This document shows, in pieces, positions 62,062-64,000 of a stretch of 64,000 bases of DNA. The notes below the pieces were generated by a model. The model was not told where the DNA came from and searched no databases. It saw only the letters and a list, made by a program, of their open reading frames with translations. The translations under genes and the position numbers were made by a program. Positions within the stretch are counted from its first letter, which is position 1. The number at the start of each line of letters is the position of its first letter. The DNA comes from Anas platyrhynchos (taxonomy: Eukaryota > Chordata > Aves > Anseriformes > Anatidae): assembly GCF_047663525.1 (NCBI RefSeq), contig NC_092601.1, forward strand, positions 18,871,501 to 18,935,500, in the 5' to 3' direction.

Positions 62062-64000
62062 GTAAGGCTGGGGATGCGGGGGCACCGGGCACCCCGCTGT
62101 GCCGTGGCCATGGGGGCTTGGGGCTGGATGAGTCTGGGCGCTGGGGGGTTGTGCTGTGGGGTTTGTGGTACCCCTGTGCCATTGAAGCTGTTGGGGCTTC
62201 AGTGCGAAGAGAAGGGGCCAAATTCCCCGTGTGGCAGTGATTGCTGGAGGAATAAAGGGTGCTGCACAGAGCTTTGAGATCTTCCACGTGCTTGCTCCCT
62301 GGGCGCAGTGGGAGCGCAATGCTCGCTGAGTGGGAACCCAGGGGCAGGGCCCTTCCTCCTGCCTGTCCTGCAGCTCTCCGGCTGTCCTGCAGACTCACTA
62401 GCCCTCATCTCCTTGCAAAGGGAAAACTGTCATCACCATTACATCCTCATCGTGCTCCTGAAGGCTGCCTGGAGGGCAGTTTACCAAACACATCGCCTCT
62501 TGCTAATTATTAATTTGATCGTGGTTGTCTTTTAGTCTTTCTAATTTCCATTTCAAAGTAGCCTTTTAAAATACTGTTATGAAAATAACCAAGCTTGTAT
62601 TTTTTGATCCCAAGCTAATAGAGGAACAAGGCATTCATAAAGAGATTCGTGGGTATCAGCCGAATCCCCCTCTGCCAGCTTTTAAATTAAACATTCACAA
62701 ACAGGCGTTGAGGTTTGGATCCTAAGGTAGAGCACCGCGTGTGAAACAGATACCCGCTGATTACAGGAGATTAATGAGTGGGGGAGAGGCTGTTCCACGC
62801 TGCCTCCCTCTAGCGGGGCCACATTAATCCACGTAAACGTTTCTTGGCTGATCACAGGGGAGCACTTTTGAAGCCAGCGAACTGGTGGTGCTGCAGGCAC
62901 CTTTTCCCTGCCAGCTGCAGCAGCCCCCAGTGGCGTGGTGGGGACCAGGCTGGCCGTGCTGCGCACACCCCTCAGCAGTGCCCTGCTGCCCAGTCCTGCC
63001 GGGCACGGCCACCGCAGGGCCACGGTGTCCCCACAGGCAGGGCAGAAGCAGGCGCGGAGCCACGCGTGCTGCTGGAGCACAGCCGGGATGGCAGGCAGCG
63101 TTCCGGAGGGACTCGGTGGCTCAGATGTTTCAAGCGGCTTCATTTTTATGTGATGCAGAAAATAATAGAATTTGGGGGGTGCCTCCTCCTCATTGCCCTG
63201 CAGGCTCTGCTCTGGTAGGTGCCTCTGGTGCTGGCACTGGAGGCAGCACAGGGCAGTACCCAAGCGACACCATCCTCCTGGCATGGATGGGGGTCAGAGG
63301 GTGCCAGGGCTCACATTTCGTGCATGCACTGCTTGCAGGTCGCTCACAAGCCTGGGGAATGGAGGTTTTCATCACCCTCCTACATCCAGCAGGGCTCCTG
63401 TTCTGTTAGTGCCCGGGGCAGGGTGTATGGTGCTCATAAAAGGGCTGGAGCTGGGCTGCCCACGCCAAGCATTGCTTGGGGCTATCACCAGAGGCAATAA
63501 AGGTGCTTGTGGTCTCGGTTTGGGTCGTTTCCCTTTGTTCCCTGCATGCTCAGGGACATGCTGGGCATGGTGCTGACACGAGCGGGGGCAGCGCTGCCCC
63601 GGTTCCTGCCGCAGCGAGCCCCTCAGCCCCAGCCCAGGGGGAGCTCAGTGGAAGTGGCCTGGGATCGAGCTCTCCAAAACACCACATTCTTTGTCATCTC
63701 TGTGCTGGATCCAAAGACAAAAGCGTGCAAAGCCGTCCGTGGGGAGGCAGCTGCCGCTACCGCCCCAGATTCCGTAACCTTGAAATGCCGGCTGCTCCGC
63801 AGCACAGGGGACTGCAATGAGCTCCTCTCCTCCCCACCTGGGAGCTGCCGAGGCCCATTCCATGGCCAATGCTCACGCCTGAATCCTCTCTGCCCACATC
63901 CCCACAGCCTCTAAGAGTTATGGGCAACACCACGGTGGGACCAGAGGCATGGGCACCTCTCTTGGCACACTGCGGGTGCCCCAGGCTGATCCCCCTGGCC
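62062..64000 (+). other. GRID2IP first coding-exon intron (partial)
   Basis: No second exon found: nothing resembles the expected VDEILGDQP-type continuation. An AT-rich, non-repetitive island at about 62500-62720 (TTATTAATTTG, TTTTAAAATACTG, AATAACCAAGC) stands out from the GC-rich flanks and could be a conserved noncoding element. Confidence 0.6.

Noticed and set aside
63507-63914. Plus-strand frame of 135 codons near the right edge as a GRID2IP exon
   Set aside because: No similarity to delphilin after the first exon, and no acceptor and donor pair that would keep the frame.

Overview
This window is vertebrate, almost certainly avian, nuclear DNA. It has intron-split genes with GT-AG splice sites, very GC-rich short introns, CpG-island promoters and a CR1 LINE 3' end carrying the octamer tail typical of birds. 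The gene order fits a bird gene-dense chromosome of the kind represented by chicken chromosome 14 (from memory, not checked). The species cannot be told from the sequence alone.

Layout, left to right. Positions 1-20938 hold the 5' part of CASKIN1 on the minus strand: ten coding exons for the N-terminal 349 residues (ankyrin repeats and SH3), with a 14.4-kb first intron full of GC-rich minisatellites and AT-rich islands. The later exons (SAM domains, proline-rich tail) lie left of the window. Positions 20939-23515 are the CASKIN1 CpG-island promoter and a gene-free spacer. Positions 23703-27270 hold a complete minus-strand gene for a membrane-anchored paralogue of hexosaminidase D. It shares a CpG-island promoter head to head with MLST8 (plus, 28451-33150). 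BRICD5 (minus, 33898-36838) lies tail to tail with MLST8. PGP (minus, 39750-41081) and E4F1 (plus, 41543-49223) form a second head-to-head pair over a promoter carrying five inverted CCAAT boxes. ZDHHC4 (minus, 51211-57737) converges on E4F1. The first coding exon of GRID2IP (delphilin) is at 61513-62061 (plus) and the gene runs off the right edge.

As I recall the human map, CASKIN1-MLST8-BRICD5-PGP-E4F1 is a 16p13.3 block and ZDHHC4-GRID2IP is a 7p22.1 block, so the 1.2-kb E4F1/ZDHHC4 interval is where two human blocks are joined in this bird. The genes do not form one pathway: CASKIN1 and GRID2IP are synaptic scaffolds, MLST8 is an mTOR complex subunit, PGP is a metabolite-repair phosphatase, E4F1 is a zinc-finger transcription factor and ubiquitin ligase, ZDHHC4 is a palmitoyltransferase, BRICD5 is a BRICHOS membrane protein and the HEXD-like protein is a predicted glycosidase.

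I rebuilt every exon by hand from splice signals, reading frame and remembered human proteins. All complete genes close in frame with lengths close to the human ones. I found no undescribed multi-gene system. The points most worth a second look are the anchored HEXD paralogue, a second PDZ domain in the first delphilin exon, GC-AG introns in CASKIN1, an exact RFX X-box in a CASKIN1 intronic island, and the block junction.
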